This document shows, one piece after another, positions 43,993 to 56,348 of a stretch of DNA of 64,000 bases; position 1 is the stretch's first letter; every line of letters starts with the position of its first letter. The stretch is from the NCBI GenBank assembly GCA_009733775.1, contig WOGZ01000081.1, positions 1 through 64,000 on the forward strand, read 5' to 3'. Made by a program: the position numbers and the translations under genes. The stretch is from Alectoria sarmentosa (taxonomy: Eukaryota; Ascomycota; Lecanoromycetes; Lecanorales; Parmeliaceae). Below the pieces are notes generated by a model. The model was not told where the DNA came from and ran no database searches. It worked only from the letters and a program-made list of their open reading frames with translations.

Positions 43993-46573
43993 ATGACTTC
44001 CCTCTCAGATGTCGATTCTGACTCGGCTTCTGCTGACCATTTGCCACGCATCCTACCAGAGGGGGGACATGAAATCGCGGCAATCGTTCTGATCTCTATG
44101 AATGATCAGACCCATGTGGTGGGTAACTTGTGTGAGAATGTCCAAGACCTACCCAATGTTTTGGTTCGGCTCGGTACAAAAGTGTCGGATTCTTACCCAT
44201 CTTCTGTTGGATTTCGCGTGTTCCTCCGAACTGAAAAGCCCAATGGCAACAATGGTTCGAGGTCTCTTGAGGACCATTATCATGTGGTGTCCTGCCTCTT
44301 TAATCCCGAGGGAAATATGCTTAATTATTCAGCTATCAGCGATGAAGAGCAGAAAGAGCTTCTCCGAAGCAGACCTCATAGCGAAACTTTCCCCGCCTCC
44401 TTGACGAGCGTGAGCGATCAGACCCTATACCGCATGAGTTTTAAGGCTTCTGACACGAACGGATTCATCATTTCGCACCACGGACCAGAGCTCCAAACTG
44501 TCAACGATCGGGTGCGCAAGATAGAAAAGCTGTTGCCGTTCATCACTTATGCCAGAAAACTTTCGCTGTTCTTCAGGGCGGATGACTTTCTAATTTCGCA
44601 TTTGGATCGAGCCATCAAAAACAACGGCATCGGAGCCCTGGCACCATCCTGGAAAGACTCGCTCGCGATTCCCCGCTTCGCGTCTAACTGGCAGACACGG
44701 TATGAAATGAGCTCAAAGGCCCAGAGATTTGCTGACACAAATGGTAGAATGGTCACAGGATCGACGGATGTTCTAAACTCTCTTCATGCAGCTTTGCGTG
44801 AAGAACTCGTCAAAGATGGGTATGTACCTTTTGGAATAATATCTCTTCTTCTCCCCAAAAATGTCTCCTTACTTAGTTGAAAAGCCGTACTCCGGCAGCG
44901 AAGAACACTCTTTGCTCTCTATGCTTGTCTGGCTTCTCGGTTATTTACCCAAAAGAGCGAAGCTGACTCCCAAATGTAGATCGCGCACCTCTGTGGAATG
45001 CCGTCAGCAAGCCAAAGCTTTCCGAAATTTCATCCACGAAACCTACACTACTGTTCGAAGAGAACCCAGTCACAAAGTCTATCTTATCATGCTCAATGTC
45101 ATTGACGGCCTCTGTTCGGAGATGCCCTTCGGGGCTTCAATGGTGAACAAAGAAAACTCATACGCAGGAATCAACGCCCTTCACGGGCTCTTGAAAGCCA
45201 ATATCGTGGGAGAGGATATTGCTATTGTAACTCTCTACCCAGGCCAGGCGGACATTTACCGCGATGCACTGAAGAAATGCCATCTGTATGCCCCTGCAAA
45301 GGGTTACAATGCAATCAAGGTCGGAAAGCTTGAGGATTGCGTGGGCACAGATTATGGAATCGTCATTGTCGATCTGGTTCGCACAGCAAACTCTAGCGGT
45401 AACCTTGGGTTTCTGTCTCAAGCTCGTCGACTACAGTTGCTTCTCACCATACACCGCAATGGTTTGATCGTCGTTGGCGATCGCCATTGTACTGTCACCT
45501 CACATAGCAGAAGTTCGACCACTAAACTCGAGAAAGTTCTGCGTTGGTTCTCGGATAATGGGCGGGTTGTTGGTGTGGCGAACGGTCTGCCAACGTCAGA
45601 TCCTCAGTCGACACCAGCGTCTTCCCTGCCGCCTACCCCAACGGAGTCATTGCCAGCCCGCACGTACGTAGGCCTTCCCGAACTTTGGCATCTCGAGATT
45701 CAAGAGGCTGCCAACAAGAAGGATCATATTCTTCGAGCGGGACCGACCCCACCTCAAGACATCGAAGCTGTACGTGCCTCGTTTGCGAGGCAAGGCTTCT
45801 TCAAGACAGAGCAGGACAAGACAATGGCTAAGGGTGCTGATCGCAAGGCTACTTTAGTTGATGAGTCCAAAGACCTTCTGAGGGATCAAGCTCCGTACAA
45901 CGCGAACGTTACGAGAATGGAGGCAAGTTCGAATTCACGGCAAAGCTCCATGGGCAAGAGAAATCCCGCTAGTACTACTGGAGGCTTCTCCCCCGAGAAG
46001 TCCCAGTCGAGAACCAACTTTGAATCCAGCGCAAGAAGCTCTGGCAAACCGAAGGCTACGGACGATGCATTTTCTCGATTTCAGGCACGAGTCAAGGGGC
46101 AGGGAAACTTTCCACGTGGTCCTATGATGAACGTCACGGAGCATACGCGCAAGAAGAATGATCTGGCTGTAGGATCTCCGAGCCCCGCATCGATGTCGAC
46201 AAGCACTGGAGCCTTGGCCCCAAATCCTTTGGCCAAACCACAAGCGGTCAAAGCCGAGCTTTCCGTTCGCAATCTCAACATCGGCGAATCTCGGATACAA
46301 GCTGAAGCCCCGATCCAGAAAGCTTTCGGCAAGCCACAATCGATCATCACAGAAGTCTCAGGTCGCGATTATTTCAACACACAATATCGTAGCAAGTACA
46401 AGGGTATCCGCTCAATCTTCGATACCTTGCACAGATCAACAGAGGCTTCGCCCAGCGAGAATCAACTTTTTCGCCGTCTAGGCGAAGCTTACATTATGGA
46501 GGACATTGACGAGTTCGAAAGTGTTTACAACGAACTACTCCGATTGGCGAGTGGCATTGCAGTCTCGGGATAG
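43993..46573 (+). CDS. Protein with degenerate SF1-helicase C-terminal domain
   Basis: Two exons (43993-44819, 44980-46573) give 806 residues; the intron is 160 nt with GTATGT and CTGACTCC before ATGTAG. Residues 1-275 are unknown and contain no Walker A. Residues about 330-450 resemble the AAA_12 half of UPF1/DNA2-type helicases: IAIVTLYPGQADIYRDALK at motif IV, VGKLEDCVGTDYGIVIVDLV where VDSFQGxExD is expected, and FLSQARRLQLLLTIHRNGLI where NVALTRAxxGLIIVG is expected. The motif V glutamine and acidic residue and the motif VI arginine pattern are changed, so ATPase activity is unlikely. The rest (about 480-720) is disordered. The C-terminus reads YRSKYKGIRSIFDTLHRSTE. It may be a non-catalytic partner of RNA helicases. 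Confidence 0.7.
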
Positions 46574-48016
46574 GGCGATAGGTCGAGTCGGCGAGGCTGG
46601 GTTTCTTGCGATGCGAACGCGCTGGGCTGCGATGGGATGATGATGAGATGGTCTACCAATTGCATAAGCATATGACTTAGGTGCACGCATTTCATGGCCC
46701 AGGCTCATTGTAGCTTATTCAGAATGAAGGGAACGGATAGTTTTACGCGCAATGAGCGATGAAGGAAGAGACGGTGAAGGATTGCAAACCTGCTAGTTCT
46801 ATCGAGCCTTAGACTTGCAATTTCGAGCAGCGACGTAAGCATCAAGTGGTTTTCGTGTTAGTATTTATGGAGAAGCTAGATCAATGGCAATGCAGACCTC
46901 AATACGCTCAGACGCTTATGTCGAGCCCATCTAAGTCCGTCTCCCTTTCGCTTTGCCAAGCTCTCACATCTGCGCCCGAGTCATCCATCGAAGCCATGAG
47001 CGGATCCGGAGGACACAGGCGGCCGTAATAGGTAGATGACAAGATTAGCCGGTCCACTTGGAGTCCAAATCAATGGCCATACAGAAGCGTTGTTCGTTGA
47101 CAAATAATCCTACATAGGTACCTTGGCGAATGCACCAAAGGGGTTGTGCTCTCATCATTGGTTATTCATTTTTAGAAGCAGCGTCGATCTATGCACGGTT
47201 CCGTGAGAAAGAAAAAGGAAAGCCGCCAATCCTTTCCACGCTTCTGGGGCGTCTCGCCTCTCGAAGCACAACGATACTGGGATCTTGGATGTCGGTGCAA
47301 ATTGCGAGGCTTTGTTTGTGAAAAGAGCGCTGCTGCTGCTGAAACTGAGGCTTGGGTCCCCGGGAGAATGCAGAAAGAGCGGGCCAAGCCAAGCGCGCGG
47401 CAGCACGGCAGCACGGCAAAGAAAGGGGCAGAGTCAGACTAGCGGAGATTGTCAACTTCCAGTTCAGCTTCCTTTCGAGTCAGTGACAGCCAGTCAAAGT
47501 CACCCCTGCCTAGAAGCCCAGCAACAATGAAGCATGTTGATTGGCGCTTGACCCCAGTCCGCACTTTCCCTCCAGCTTGGTCCCTTTCTCCCATTGCTCC
47601 TCACTTCTCCCAGGAGTATTCCGTGCATAAGCTTATTAAATAAACGGTCCGCCTACCAGGCTACTTTACCCTCAGTACGGCCGCAGATGCAGATCATGGC
47701 CCTACCCTTTTTTCTGCCCTATCTCCCGGCATGGGAAGCCACTTCTCTCTTTGGTCAATCGCCTCATGCATCCATGCTCAAGTCTTCCACCCTTTCTAGC
47801 TTCTTGCTACGTCACTCATTCAAGCTCTTTGGCTTCACTCCTTCAGCCAAGATGCCATCCCACTTGTTTTCTCTATCCTCCTCTGCCTTTCGTTGAGCCT
47901 CCACGTCTCCAACTTGTTCATATGTCTCAGATCTTTATTCATTGATCTCCAACACAGCAAAGACATCGCACTCCCTCGTTCTACAATCTTTTTCCATCTC
48001 AAAGACGCAAGCCAGG
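46574..48016. other. Intergenic, no gene recognised
   Basis: 1.4 kb with overlapping short frames on both strands. None has codon bias, splice partners or domains. The right end is the promoter of galactose oxidase, with a pyrimidine-rich leader. Confidence 0.4.
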
Positions 48017-51000
48017 ATGCTGCTCCTGCACCTCGTAGCAGTAGTGTCTCTTGCGCCATACATCGATGCAATATCGCCTTCTGCAATCGCCTTTAATAAA
48101 TCAGCAGCTTCGGTGCAGGCGGCGAGTACTGACAATGGGGGCCTGGTGACCGAAGGCGTAGCCACGCTTGACGGTTTGAGCCTCGATGCCATAGCAGAGG
48201 GACGCTCCGCCGAGGCGTTAATGTCCGCATCGATTCCAAACACCAATTGGGTCGCTACCGCCGATAGTTCTCAGCCTGGTTTCCCTCCTTCCAGCGTACT
48301 GGATGGCAATTTGAGTACCTTTTGGCATACAACCTACACACCAGGGCTTTCGCCTTCAGCTGGGAGCGGAGTAAGCAAATTTCCATACTAATCTCGGCCC
48401 CAAAAACCGTTCCTTGGGTTTCCAATGACCGTCTGGCTCCTGAGCTCGTCTTACGAATCAGAGTGTGCACTGAGAAATAGACGCTGATACTAGATGCATC
48501 CAGGCTCCACTACCGCACACGTTGACCATTGACATGGTAAATGTCTTATAAGTTTTTCTCTGATTATGTTAATAACTTTTTGATAAGGGGCACACTTATG
48601 TGATTAACAGCATTTCATACTTTCCCCGTCAAGACGGTCAGAGCAACGGTAACGTCGGAGAGCACCAGATACTTCTCAGTGTTGACAATAGTACTTGGAC
48701 TTCACCGGCTTTTGGAACTTACGACGATAGTAACAGCACAAAAACGACAATCTTCGAAGCCACTTACGCAAGATACGTGCGGCTCATAGCCTTGACCGAG
48801 GCGGGAAATCGGGGGCCTTGGACTAGTTGCGCATCTTTCAATATCTTCGAGACCAGTGCGCCTGCCCCAGCTACAGGCGAAGGAGAGTGGAGTCCTACTG
48901 TGAGCCAGCTTAACATCCTCATTCCAATTCTCGCGATACTGATCACGTACTCTTGTTCCAGATTGACTTCCCCCTTGTGCCTGTCTCTGCAGCAATTGAT
49001 TATAGCTCTGGAAACGTTCTCGTTTGGTCATCGTGGGCAGCCAGTACCTTCGCTGGGAGCGTGGGCAAAAATACACTCACTGCCTCGTACAATTTGGCCA
49101 CAGGAATCGTTTCCCAACGGAATATTTCAAACACAGATCATGACATGTTTTGCGAAGGCCTATCCCTAGACGCTAAGGGCCGAATCGTTGCAACAGGTGA
49201 GTGTAATGTCTCGACAACTCTAGTCTCGACAACTCTAGGCTTGAAACTAACAATGTCAGGCGGCAACGATGCGGACAAGACTAGTATATATGATCCGGAA
49301 GCGAATGCCTGGACAGCAGAAGGACTGATGAAAATTGCTCGTGGCTATCAGTCGATGGTCTCATTGTCAAATGGTAATCTCTTTACGATTGGTGGGTCAT
49401 GGAGTGGGGGCGAGGGCGGCAAGAATGGTATGAAATCTTGAGTAATGCGATTTTTAGGATCCCTTGCTGCTTTCGCTGACACTGGAAATAGGGGAAATTT
49501 ACAACCCATCAACAAATAATTGGACCCTAGTTCCTGGCGCACCCGTTGCCCCTATGTGTGAGTTACCTTTTCGGAGCCACGTCTTCCTGATTCACTGTAT
49601 CTTGAGTTGTGAAACATGTCGCAAGAGTTGAAGACTCTCGGAACGTGTTTCGTAACTCAAATCTGATCCTAAAAGAGACATTCTGACTCCGAAAACATTT
49701 AGTGGTATGACTCCCATGGCCTTGAATCCCCTCACTTGGACGCTCTCAAGAGTCACGAGACATGCTGCGGGAACCCTACATTCTCAGGCACATGTCTCAT
49801 TGCTCCAAGCCCATCTCTAGGAATAATTACTGACCGTAGTACTTCGTCAGACCAATGATGCGCAGCTCGTATACCGTGCTGACAACCATGTACGAACATT
49901 TCATTATGGCCCCTTCCTAGTCGTTACCATTGCTTGGACTACAAGACGATATTCGGACGCAAAAAATTCATTTCACTGCCCAAGCCCGGCTCATGCCTCA
50001 GTCCCGTTGCCTCGAAGAAGCGATGCTGACCATAGATGCAGGCGATGCTCTTTGCCTGGAAAGGTGCATCAGTATTCCAGGCTGGACCGAGCAAAGCTAT
50101 GAATTGGTATAGTACCATTGGAATGGGCAGTCAAGTAGCGGCGGGACCTCGCGCTGGTGATGGCGATGCGATGTGTGGAAATGCGGTCATGTATGATGCT
50201 ACAGCAGGAAAAATCCTCGTGATTGGTGGGTCAATTGACTATGTATGCCTGCCTTACTGCCTTGAATACACAGAGAGCATTACTCACATGTCTATAGCAA
50301 GGCGCCAATGCGACGACAAATGCCCATATCATCACGATCGGTACCGCTATGGGTCCAGTCGCCGTCCAGACGATCAGCTCGATGTCTTATCCAAGAATCT
50401 TTGCGAATGCGGTAGTACTTCCGAACGGAGCTGTAAGACCCTTACACTATCCTTGGTCTCTCAGCTTATTCTCCTAGGTCTTCATCTCAGGTGGCCAAGA
50501 ATATGGTATCCCATTTTCTGACAATGGCAGCCAGCTTCAACCAGAAATGTGGAACCCTGCGTCTAACACTTTCACAAAGCTTGCACCTCAGGCTATACCC
50601 CGTAACTACCATTCAATTGGAATTCTCCTGCCAGACGCCACCATTTTATCTGCGGGCGGTGGCCTGTGTGGAGCCTGTGCGACAAACCACTACGATGGCC
50701 AGATATACAGCCCAAGCTACCTGTTCAACGCCAACGGTAGCCGAGCCATCAGACCAGTCATCGAGACCGCTCCCTCTCAAGTCAGTGTCGGCGGAACTCT
50801 GATAGCAACTACGAATTCGCTAGTCACCTCTTGGGCCATGGTTAGAATCAGTGCAACAACTCATACAGTGAATACAGATCAGAGACGGGTTCCGTTAAAC
50901 GCCACTGCAAATGGTACCACTTACACCATGCACGTGCCAACTGATCCTGGAGTCTTGGTGCCTGGCTATTACTATCTGTTCGCGATGAATCCGGTTCCTT

Positions 51001-51035
51001 CACTGGCGAAATTCGTGTCCGTTCCTGTACCTTGA
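48017..51035 (+). CDS. Secreted galactose oxidase (AA5_2) with N-terminal CBM32
   Basis: Copper-radical enzyme oxidising galactose or primary alcohols to aldehyde and H2O2. Eleven exons (48017-48370, 48504-48536, 48588-48899, 48962-49196, 49260-49427, 49492-49557, 49703-49704, 49851-49889, 50042-50242, 50298-50432, 50478-51035) give 700 residues. Signal peptide MLLLHLVAVVSLAPYIDA; F5/8-type CBM32 about 75-240 (ISYFPRQDGQSNGNVG); kelch propeller; Ig-like C-terminal domain. Active-site residues all match Fusarium GaoA: Cys in DMFCEGLS, Tyr in ARGYQS, Trp in GGSWSGG, Tyr-His in RNYHS, His in TTHTVNTDQRR, plus Arg in VYRADNH and Tyr-Gln in DYQGANATTNAH. Exon 7 is only 2 nt, needed to read APMLTND. 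Introns 1, 6, 7 and 8 are long (133-152 nt). Confidence 0.92.
49208..49237. repeat. 15-bp tandem duplication inside a galactose oxidase intron
   Basis: GTCTCGACAACTCTA occurs twice head to tail within the fourth intron. Without one copy the intron would be 48 nt, close to the usual short size. Confidence 0.85.
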
Positions 51036-51490
51036 ATGTGGACAGCAGTCTAATGAGACTATGGCATATGAGCATATCATTGATCGGAGGTGCTCTACTT
51101 GCAGCATATGACTTGAGTGGGGATAGCAGTCTGATAGGAAGGAGTATGGCGTATGTGCAATGGGGCATGTTGTTGAGTGAGGAATTGAATCGCATTGAAA
51201 GCCAACTACGGCTCGGTAGAGCAAAAGAATAATACTCATGAATGTCATTTGTACATCCAAAACTTCTTGTAATTCTCCAAGCAGTGTTCAAGGTGGACAT
51301 TTTAATCAACATCTGCCTTGATGTAATTCTACTTCGAGTTCGACGAGAGACACTTTTGAGCACCTTCGTATGGTGCATAGCTCGGTAGACCTTAATTTTC
51401 TGTGACAGAAATTCTGGCATACATCGCAGTACTATGCCGTCGACCTTGTCATCTATAATTTCTTACCCTTTCCAAGCAATCGGGATGCTA
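51036..51490. other. Convergent spacer, no gene recognised
   Basis: Between galactose oxidase and the methyltransferase stops. Overlapping short frames only. Confidence 0.4.
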
Positions 51491-53270
51491 CTACTCAGAC
51501 CGCAACGCCTGTCTTACCGAATCCCCAAGGCCTCCGGCGACGTTCTTGACGCGGTTAGCTGCAACGTCGACCGTTGAAGCTGCGAGCGCTCCCCCAAGGC
51601 CAAACTGATTGGGGACCCCTTCTATCCGGTGCGTAGAATTGATGTTCTTGACCAAGGTGATCTGATAACAGGTCGCAGAACCCTGACGGGAGATGATGGT
51701 AGAATAGGCGAGAAAGTACTCCCAGATCTGGGGATGACATGTCAGCACACGAGTGAAGCTGGCGCAAGATACGAAGACGAACCCTGAACCACCTGTTTCC
51801 ATACTTGGCCTCAACCTTCTCCTTGTTGGCCATCCAATTCCTGTACCATCTCCACAGGGTTGCGGAGTAGTGGACTCCGATGGTGTCGATGCCCTTGACT
51901 TCAAACCCAGCGCCTTCGAGCTTGTCCACGAACCATCCCAGAGGCGTTGATGCGTCCGCTCCGGGGAAGATGTATTTGTTCATGAAGAGCCCCCAGATCA
52001 GATCTTCGTATTGCCAGCATTTCCGGATGCCGGCGATTTGCAGAAAGAAGACACCGTCGTCGTCTAGCATGTCGTAAACCTGCTTCAGAAAGGTAGAGAA
52101 GTACTTCACACCGACATGCTCTGCCATTTCGAGACACGTAATCTTGTTGTATCCTCCGGGCGGCAGAGGGATGTCACGGTAATCCATACATAGGATCTGG
52201 CTTTGGCTTTCCTCAATGCCTGCTTTTCTTAATGCGCTGTTGCCCCAGGCTGTCTGATTCCTTCCGAGGGTGACTCCTGTCGCATGCGCTCTATAGTTGG
52301 AGCTGGCGTACTTGGCAAGTGTCCCCCAACCGCAACCAATGTCGAGTAGAGATTCACCGCGCTTGAGACCAATTTTCTCGCACACGACTCCGAGTTTGTT
52401 GTCTTGCAGCTGTTCGAGGGTTTCTTCCTTGTTGATGTCGGAAATGATGCCAGAAGTGTAGATCATGCGGGGACCTAGGAACCACCCATAGAAATCGTCA
52501 CCGCGGTCGTAGTGGTCTCGCACCTGTTCCTCGTCTGGGACCGTCAGAAATCACACGGCCAGCCTGTATTGCGCGATTACACACCTTGAGACCGAGTGTG
52601 CATGATCACCTCTGGCATCATACCAGTAAGAAAGAAGCGGAACAGGCTGAGTGTGAACCTGAAGTTTGCCCAGTCATGTCGGTATTCCATCACCTCCAAG
52701 GCGTCGCCATTGAAGTCGACGGCTCCATCGAAGTACATCTCGTGAAAGGTCTCCATGGGTATCTTGCTCTTGCCATGGTATTTTGCTCTATCCTTTTCGC
52801 TATGGAATTGCAGGTAGTGCTCCACTGGTCGACCTGGGTATCGAACCTTGTCATTTTTTCGCGGAGATATTGAGGATGCAAGATACCAGAAGGTGGCGAG
52901 GATAGGAATGCTGGTGAATAAGGCGAAGAATATCCAAGTGAAGAGCCCTCCATTGACCTGACGCGCCAAGTAGGCTGGGACTAAGGCGAGGAGTGTAGCG
53001 AGGAGAACATTATTGAAAGTGTCGCTGCTTGCAGAGTCGGCAGGGAGAGGCGCATTCTTGATTGAAGGATACTACAGAATTGTTATCAGCCTTGGAAATT
53101 GAGCACAGGCCCGGTCGTGTAATTGAGAGTCAATTGGAGATGGCAGGATAATTTGTGCTCACAGTAGTGGTCCTGACTCCGTAGTCTTCGGGGGGAGGCA
53201 CAGGTGTTGGAGCAGCTGGAGTCTCGATGAATTCAAAGTCATCTGAAACTTCGGATCCAGATGTGGGCAT
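51491..53270 (-). CDS. Sphingolipid C9-methyltransferase
   Basis: Adds the C9 methyl branch to the sphingoid base of fungal glucosylceramide in the ER membrane, using S-adenosylmethionine. Four exons (53270-53163, 53071-52585, 52534-51783, 51727-51491) give 527 residues, the usual length. The N-terminal part starts MPTSGSEVSDDFEFIE; residues about 50-95 hold two hydrophobic spans (VLLATLLALVPAYLA, WIFFALFTSIPILATFW). The CFA-synthase-like domain follows: VRDHYDRGDDFYGWFLGPRM, SAM motif I LLDIGCGWGTLAKYAS, VTLGRNQTAWGN, CLEMAEHVGVKYF, and YIFPGADASTPLGW. The last exon reads IWEYFLAYSTIISRQGSATC. All motifs look intact. Divergent from the exonuclease gene. Confidence 0.93.
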
Positions 53271-53577
53271 TGTGATCAGTTGGATAAAGGTGTGAAAAGT
53301 CCAATTGCTGTTACTCCAAAGCCTTCCTTCCACTCGCTGACTCGAATTTTGAGAATTAGATCCTCGCATGTCTTGGCGCATTTGATGCAAACCTCGGGCG
53401 CTAAATAAAAGTGGATTCATCAGACTGACGCTCCGCCCTGCGGCCAATCCATCCAAAATCCCCATTTCCATCCGAGGCAATTGAAACGCGTCTTCGTATT
53501 ACATCTGGCGTCAACTGTCGCCTATGAGCCAGGAACAACGATGGGGCTGGTCCTGATGGAGTCTCTTTCTCTCCATC
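53271..53577. promoter_or_regulatory. Divergent promoter, methyltransferase and exonuclease genes
   Basis: About 300 bp between two divergent starts must hold both core promoters. I see no unambiguous motif. Confidence 0.4.
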
Positions 53578-55794
53578 ATGCTCCGCCAGCAAAGACTTGC
53601 CTCGAACGCGCTCCGGCTCTCACGCCATGCTGCGAGGCCTCTTCTCATGATGAGTACAGACGCTGTGCCAGATAAAAATTCCCGTCTGGATACTCCAGCA
53701 TCCCTGAAAAGAATGCCATCCAGGTATGCCTCTTCACTCTTAGGGCAAACAGGTGATTGATTACTCTGCTAGTGCAGCGTCACGACCCGGCTCTGATCGT
53801 ACTTGGAACGCCTTTCAGGGCATTACGTTCACCTCCAGCCATGAAAGTACCCCCTCTCAAGGAGCATCACATATACCGTCCCAGGCTACAAATTTACAGA
53901 AAGATTCATTGTGCTGGACTGAGCCGCAAACGCAACGACACTTTGGATCACAACATCAAAACGGCGAAGGGTTTGGGAATACTGTCTTGACCAGAGGGCC
54001 GATGCAGCTGCTAGAGACTCAAATTGGATGTGCACAAAGGAGTTCCAGTCCGAAGGATGACGGCCATTCCTCCGAATCTGCCCATTCTGAAAGCTGCCCT
54101 CCCTTCGATGATGGACTGTTTCGCACGCCACTCGGGTTTCACATACCGGCAGAAAAGCTGCGCTTTGCGATGCTTGCCGAGCCTCTCAGTATCGCGGCTT
54201 ACTGGCGTCACACTCTTTATCAAGGACCAGGTGGAGACAAAGTAAAGGTGCACTACTGTAAGACCAGGGAAGCTACTGAGAAGGTAGCTCAACTGTTCCT
54301 CGATGAAAGGATTGTTGGGTTTGATATTGAATGGAAGCCAAATGCAACGGCGACAGACGGAATAACGAAGAACGTCGCGCTGATCCAGATAGCGAGTGAA
54401 GAACGGGTGTTGCTCGCTCATATTGCTCAATACCCCAATGCCGCTACCTTAGAGAAGGACCAACAAAGGGAGGCTCTTGTTGCTCCTTCTCTAAAGAAAA
54501 TCATGTAAGGCTTATCTCCGTGCTGTTTCGTTCTAGATTGAATTCCTTCTTGAGTCGCAAGACGTGGTAAGATTGTTCCGCCGTCAATACCACTCCCAAG
54601 TTCTGTCTTTTAACTTAGATTGCATTCTGATGTAGAAATGCTGACTTTGAGATGTTCGATAGGGAGTCGCCGTCTATAAGCAAAGTCGTAAGCAGCTCCT
54701 TTAGCTCCAATTGCCTAATCCATATCGTATTGAGTCGTGTGACACATTCCGGAAGTAGAATGTCTCCCGCAACTATTTCACGACATGGTTCTGATCTCTA
54801 ACAAGGACCTTACTTACTGGAGAGGTTACAGGGCGTCGCCATCAAAGGAGACTGCACGAGACTCCGGAACTTCCTGGGCATTCACTCCAGCGGACTATTC
54901 GAACTCAGCCACTTGTACAAGTTGGTCAAATTCTCCTCCGGAAAAGTGAAGAAAATAAACAAGACGCCGGTTTCTCTGGCTCAGCAAGTTCAAGAGCATC
55001 TTCAGCTTCCTTTGGACAAGGGTGAGGTGGTACGGTTGGGCGATTGGAGCAATAGCCAGGACTTAAGTTACCAGCAGACACAATGTAAGCCAGCACGCGC
55101 CTTCTTGTCAATTGGGATGATCTGACTGAACGTTGTGTCAGATGCTGCTTCAGATTCATATGCTGCGTTCCAACTCTATCATGTTCTGGAAGCGAAGAGA
55201 AGGGCGTTGGAACCTCCACCTCCACGACCTGCGCACGCAGAACTGAATCTACCAATCCGCTTAGCCAACGGTCAGACAGTACAGTCGTTCGATGAAGGAT
55301 TGGAGTCGACGAAGGACGCCAGTACAGACGCTCCTCTAGGACCATCCATCTCGATAGATGAGCTAGTCCAAGACTTCCAAGATGTAGCAATCCAAGAGCC
55401 TGCACCTTTATACCCGCAGTTACCTTCACATCCTCCGCCATCATCAGAACCTTCTTCTGCTACCCCATCAAAAAAGCATCTTGCCCCAAAGATCATCGAA
55501 GCTAACGATTGGGTTGCTGAATACATCAACTCACGTCCCGCCACCATCAAGGCGAAGCCAACAAAGGCACACCTGCGCGCTTACTATCTTTGGGAGATGA
55601 AATCGATGGAAACCGAAGCTATTTCGGCCCTACTGCGGGTAGAATTTAGCACAGTGGCCGTGTATGTCCTTCAGGCCATCAAAATCGAGCACCTTGGCTT
55701 CGGAGAGGAGAGATCTCGCACGCTTGTCCCCTTTGCGCCCAAAGCGTTCAGGGACGACTACGAAATGATGATCTCAAGCAGGGCCAAGAAGTGA
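53578..55794 (+). CDS. Werner-type 3'-5' exonuclease (DEDDy)
   Basis: Five exons (53578-53723, 53773-54504, 54663-54687, 54832-55084, 55142-55794) give 602 residues. The N-terminus MLRQQRLASNALRLSRHAAR is basic and Ser/Ala/Leu-rich, like a mitochondrial presequence. The exonuclease domain spans about 180-395 with Exo I VGFDIEW, Exo II GVAIKGDCTRLRNFL and Exo III QTQYAASDSYAAF, giving the D, E, D and Y...D catalytic set of the WRN/DnaQ class. The C-terminal 150 residues hold a conserved helical block KPTKAHLRAYYLWEMKSM, resembling a helix-turn-helix or HRDC-like module, ending SSRAKK. No helicase follows, so this is a stand-alone exonuclease as in plants and many fungi. Introns 2 and 3 are long (158 and 144 nt). 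Confidence 0.85.
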
Positions 55795-56348
55795 AATGAC
55801 GCCGGCAAAGAGAAAAAGAGAGAAGACGACCGGCGCCAGGACAAGGAGCCTGTGCTTTGATGGAAATGTTGCGATGAGTCTAAGAGATGAATCCGTGCAC
55901 ATGTATGAGAAACCAGATGTTTAGAATTTTGTTCCACAAATGTTATTCTACTTGATTCAATCTGTGCTCGCGAAGGCGCTCGTTGTAGTAGCATTCGTCG
56001 TCTTCTATCATCTTTACTCTCTTCTAGTTCGCCTACTGAAACCCGATGTTCAGTGGCCGACTCCCATCTGAGCGTCGAACGGTAGACTCTTGTGACAGAC
56101 TTGGACCTCTATGAGTAAGGATATCAATACAGAGCTCCAGGGGTATAAATATCAATAGTCTAGCCGCTGAAAAAAGATTCGCTGTGAACGGTACTTGCTT
56201 CATCGGTCTTGGTCTATATTGACGCCCTTTCGAATGGTCGATTGCGCACAGCAAGTGGCTGTAGCCTCATGAATCGGATCCACGACCTTCCTTTGCGGTG
56301 TTCCCCTGTGCCCTCACGGGCGAGATTGACCCAGGCTTTCGGCATGTG
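55795..56348. other. Convergent spacer, no gene recognised
   Basis: Between the exonuclease and the Zn2Cys6 regulator. No gene, RNA or repeat seen. Confidence 0.4.
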
